From NCBI GenBank assembly GCA_027023115.1, contig JALVWZ010000393.1, forward strand, positions 1-6,844: a stretch of 6,844 bases of DNA. The letters are read 5' to 3'. Under the pieces are notes generated by a model that saw only the letters and a program-made list of their open reading frames with translations, was not told the DNA's origin and did no database searches. Positions within the stretch are counted from its first letter, which is position 1. Each line of letters starts with the position of its first letter. The translations under genes and the position numbers were made by a program. The stretch is from Thermaceae bacterium (lineage in GTDB: Bacteria; Deinococcota; Deinococci; Deinococcales; Marinithermaceae). Below, piece by piece: positions 5,159 through 6,844 of this stretch.

Positions 5159-6844
5159 GTGGCCGGTGGGTACGTATACAGAAAAGCTCTGCTGGAGAGG
5201 CTCTTGGCCGCTCTCAGAGAGCGGGCGGTGGTCCTTTGGGGTCCGCCCGGGTTCGGCAAGACGCTACTGCTAAAGGAGGTGGCGCGGGCGCGCGAGTTGC
5301 CCTACCGCGAGGAATGGAGCGAGGAAGAGGCCGTGTTCGACCTAAAACGGCCGCCGCCCCAGTGGCAGCCGGGGCGGCTTTACGCCATGCGTCGCAAGCC
5401 GGAGGCGCCGGCCGAGGTGTTGCTGCTGGGTCCGGAAGCATTGGCGCTGAGCGAGGCGGAGGCGCGGGAGATGGCCCGCCACCTGGGAGCCGGGCGCTCT
5501 TGGCGGCGGACCTGGGAGCGGCTCGGCGGCTGGCCGGTGCTGTTGCGGCGGGCTTACGAGGCCGGGGTGAGCCGGCCCCACGAGGAACCGCTGCGTTCCT
5601 GGCTCAAGTCGTTCCTGGCCCGGCTTACGCCCTCCGAGCGCGAGGTTTTGGAGGCGCTGCGCTTTGGTCCCAGCGAGCAGGTAGCTCACGAAGTGCTGCC
5701 GGCGGAGGAGCTGGAAACCATCTTGGCGCGGGGGCTGGCGCTGCCGCAGGCGGGCCGTTTGCAACTGCTGGCGGCGCTGGCCAGCTACCTGGAGGAAACG
5801 CTGGCTCTGCCCCCTTTGAGTAAGGTGAAGCCGCTACTGGCGGCGGAACGGGAGTTTGGCGACCGGCAGATAGCGCTCGAGGGCTACCTGAACTACCACG
5901 CGCCCGAGGCGGCGGCGGTCTTCGCCGAGGCGGCGGCCGTCTGGAATCGCGAGGGAAGGGCGGCGCAAACGATCAGTTACTGGGATCGGCTCGAGGGCGC
6001 CGGGCCGGGGCCGCAGGCCTTCCTGGCGGTGGCCGAGGCGGAGTACCTGAGCGGGCGGCTGGAGCGCGCGCTGGGGCTCTACCGGCGGGCGGCGGAGCTG
6101 GCGCAAAAGGGCGAGGCGTACAACGAGGCTTTGCTAGGCGTGGGTACGGTGCTGGTGCGCATGGGGAGTTACCGGGAAGCGGCCGAGGCGTTCCGCGAAG
6201 CGGCAAAAGGGGCGACGCCGGCGCAGCGTTTCCGCGCTGATGTCTCCTTGGGCGGGGCGCTGATCCGCGACGGTCGCTACGAAGAGGCGGCGACGGTGCT
6301 GAAGGCGGCGGGCAGCGTGACCCAGGAGGCGGGCGAAACGGCGGCGCTGGCGCGGGCGCGGCACAATCTGGGCATCGCCTACCACCACATGGGCCGCATC
6401 CAGGAGGCGATAGCCGCCTATCAGGCATCGCTGGCGTTGCGACGCGAAGCGGCGCCGCTGGAGCGGGCCAATACCATGCTCTCACTCGGCGAGGCGTTGC
6501 GACTGGCGGGCCGCTGGGAGGAGGCGCACCGCGTGCTGAGCGAGGCCCGCGAAGTGGCCGCTTCCAGCGGCGAGTACCGTGCGTTGGGCTATTCGCAGAT
6601 CAACCTGGGCGACCTCTACAGCGACGCCGGCTGGCTGGAGGAGGCGGGCGTGGCTTATCAGGGAGCCCTCGACGAACTCGAGCCCAGCCAGGATAGCTAC
6701 GGTGTGGGCCTGGTGCAGCTCGGACTTGGCCGCGTCTACGCCCAGAGCAGGCGGCCCCGCGAGGCTTGGTGGCGGCTGGAGCGGGCCGAAGAGAACCTCC
6801 GTGAAGGCGGCAGCGCGGCAGAGCTGGCGGCGGTCTGGATGGCC
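5159..6844 (+). CDS. STAND/MalT-like ATP-binding TPR protein with a shortened NTPase core, 3' end outside the window
   Basis: The frame stays open for 562 codons to the window edge. Walker A is GPPGFGKT (28-35). Only about 85 residues later comes LGGWPVLL (122-129), the motif that ends the NTPase part in MalT/LuxR-type STAND proteins; in MalT this gap is, from memory, about 200. No Walker B (hydrophobic strand plus DD) is visible. [19 protein letters not shown] (87-105) looks like the late helical segment. Residues about 150-215 resemble the winged-helix region, and at least seven TPR-like repeats fill 287-547 (e.g. HNLGIAYHHMGRIQEAIAAY, 402-421). Relatives are transcription activators or signal-transducing scaffolds; a C-terminal HTH, if any, lies beyond the window. 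GTG 5159 is the only in-frame start leaving room for the P-loop; it lacks a Shine-Dalgarno, and TGA at 5153 closes the frame upstream. Confidence 0.88.
   Translation, partial: MAGGYVYRKALLERLLAALRERAVVLWGPPGFGKTLLLKEVARARELPYREEWSEEEAVFDLKRPPPQWQPGRLYAMRRKPEAPAEVLLLGPEALALSEAEAREMARHLGAGRSWRRTWERLGGWPVLLRRAYEAGVSRPHEEPLRSWLKSFLARLTPSEREVLEALRFGPSEQVAHEVLPAEELETILARGLALPQAGRLQLLAALASYLEETLALPPLSKVKPLLAAEREFGDRQIALEGYLNYHAPEAAAVFAEAAAVWNREGRAAQTISYWDRLEGAGPGPQAFLAVAEAEYLSGRLERALGLYRRAAELAQKGEAYNEALLGVGTVLVRMGSYREAAEAFREAAKGATPAQRFRADVSLGGALIRDGRYEEAATVLKAAGSVTQEAGETAALARARHNLGIAYHHMGRIQEAIAAYQASLALRREAAPLERANTMLSLGEALRLAGRWEEAHRVLSEAREVAASSGEYRALGYSQINLGDLYSDAGWLEEAGVAYQGALDELEPSQDSYGVGLVQLGLGRVYAQSRRPREAWWRLERAEENLREGGSAAELAAVWMA

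Noticed and set aside
5152..5823. A 223-codon plus-strand frame starting at ATG 5152
   Set aside because: It is a frame-shifted shadow of the STAND-TPR gene, which keeps the P-loop, GGWP and TPR motifs in one continuous frame.

Overview
The window most likely comes from a thermophile of the family Thermaceae (Deinococcota; a Thermus, Meiothermus or Oceanithermus relative). Coding DNA is very GC-rich. The L25 protein has the long two-domain form with an acidic tail and looks strikingly like Thermus TL5. Two starts appear to be leaderless, which is common in this phylum. The genus cannot be fixed from sequence alone.

Layout. 1-141: the 3' end of an insertion sequence (transposase C-terminus and probable right end), stopping about 6 bases before a strong promoter. 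147-921: promoter, a 5'-UTR hairpin, rplY (ribosomal protein L25) and a textbook terminator. 1011-1589: pth (peptidyl-tRNA hydrolase), giving the widely conserved rplY-pth pair. 1603-1984: an AT-rich stretch without a convincing gene; its last 180 bases are 36% GC. It holds a possible folded RNA and an operator-like promoter. 1985-2236: a small uncharacterised protein, convergent with ychF and sharing the CTAG at both stop codons. 2233-3354 (minus): ychF, a translation-associated ATPase with an apparently leaderless promoter. 3383-3415: a GC-rich terminator for the next minus-strand gene. 3440-5080 (minus): a lipoprotein made of two copies of an unrecognised four-cysteine domain. 5081-5158: a divergent promoter region. 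5159-6844 (plus, running off the end): a large STAND/MalT-like protein with a Walker A motif, a strikingly shortened NTPase core and at least seven TPR repeats.

How the genes work together. rplY, pth and ychF are translation housekeeping genes. The accessory content is the IS end, the AT-rich segment with its small gene, and the divergent lipoprotein/STAND-TPR pair. That pair is the most interesting part: an apparently degenerate ATP-binding TPR protein sits head to head with a duplicated-domain surface lipoprotein, which suggests a regulator-target or sensor-partner relationship. This is inference from gene arrangement only.
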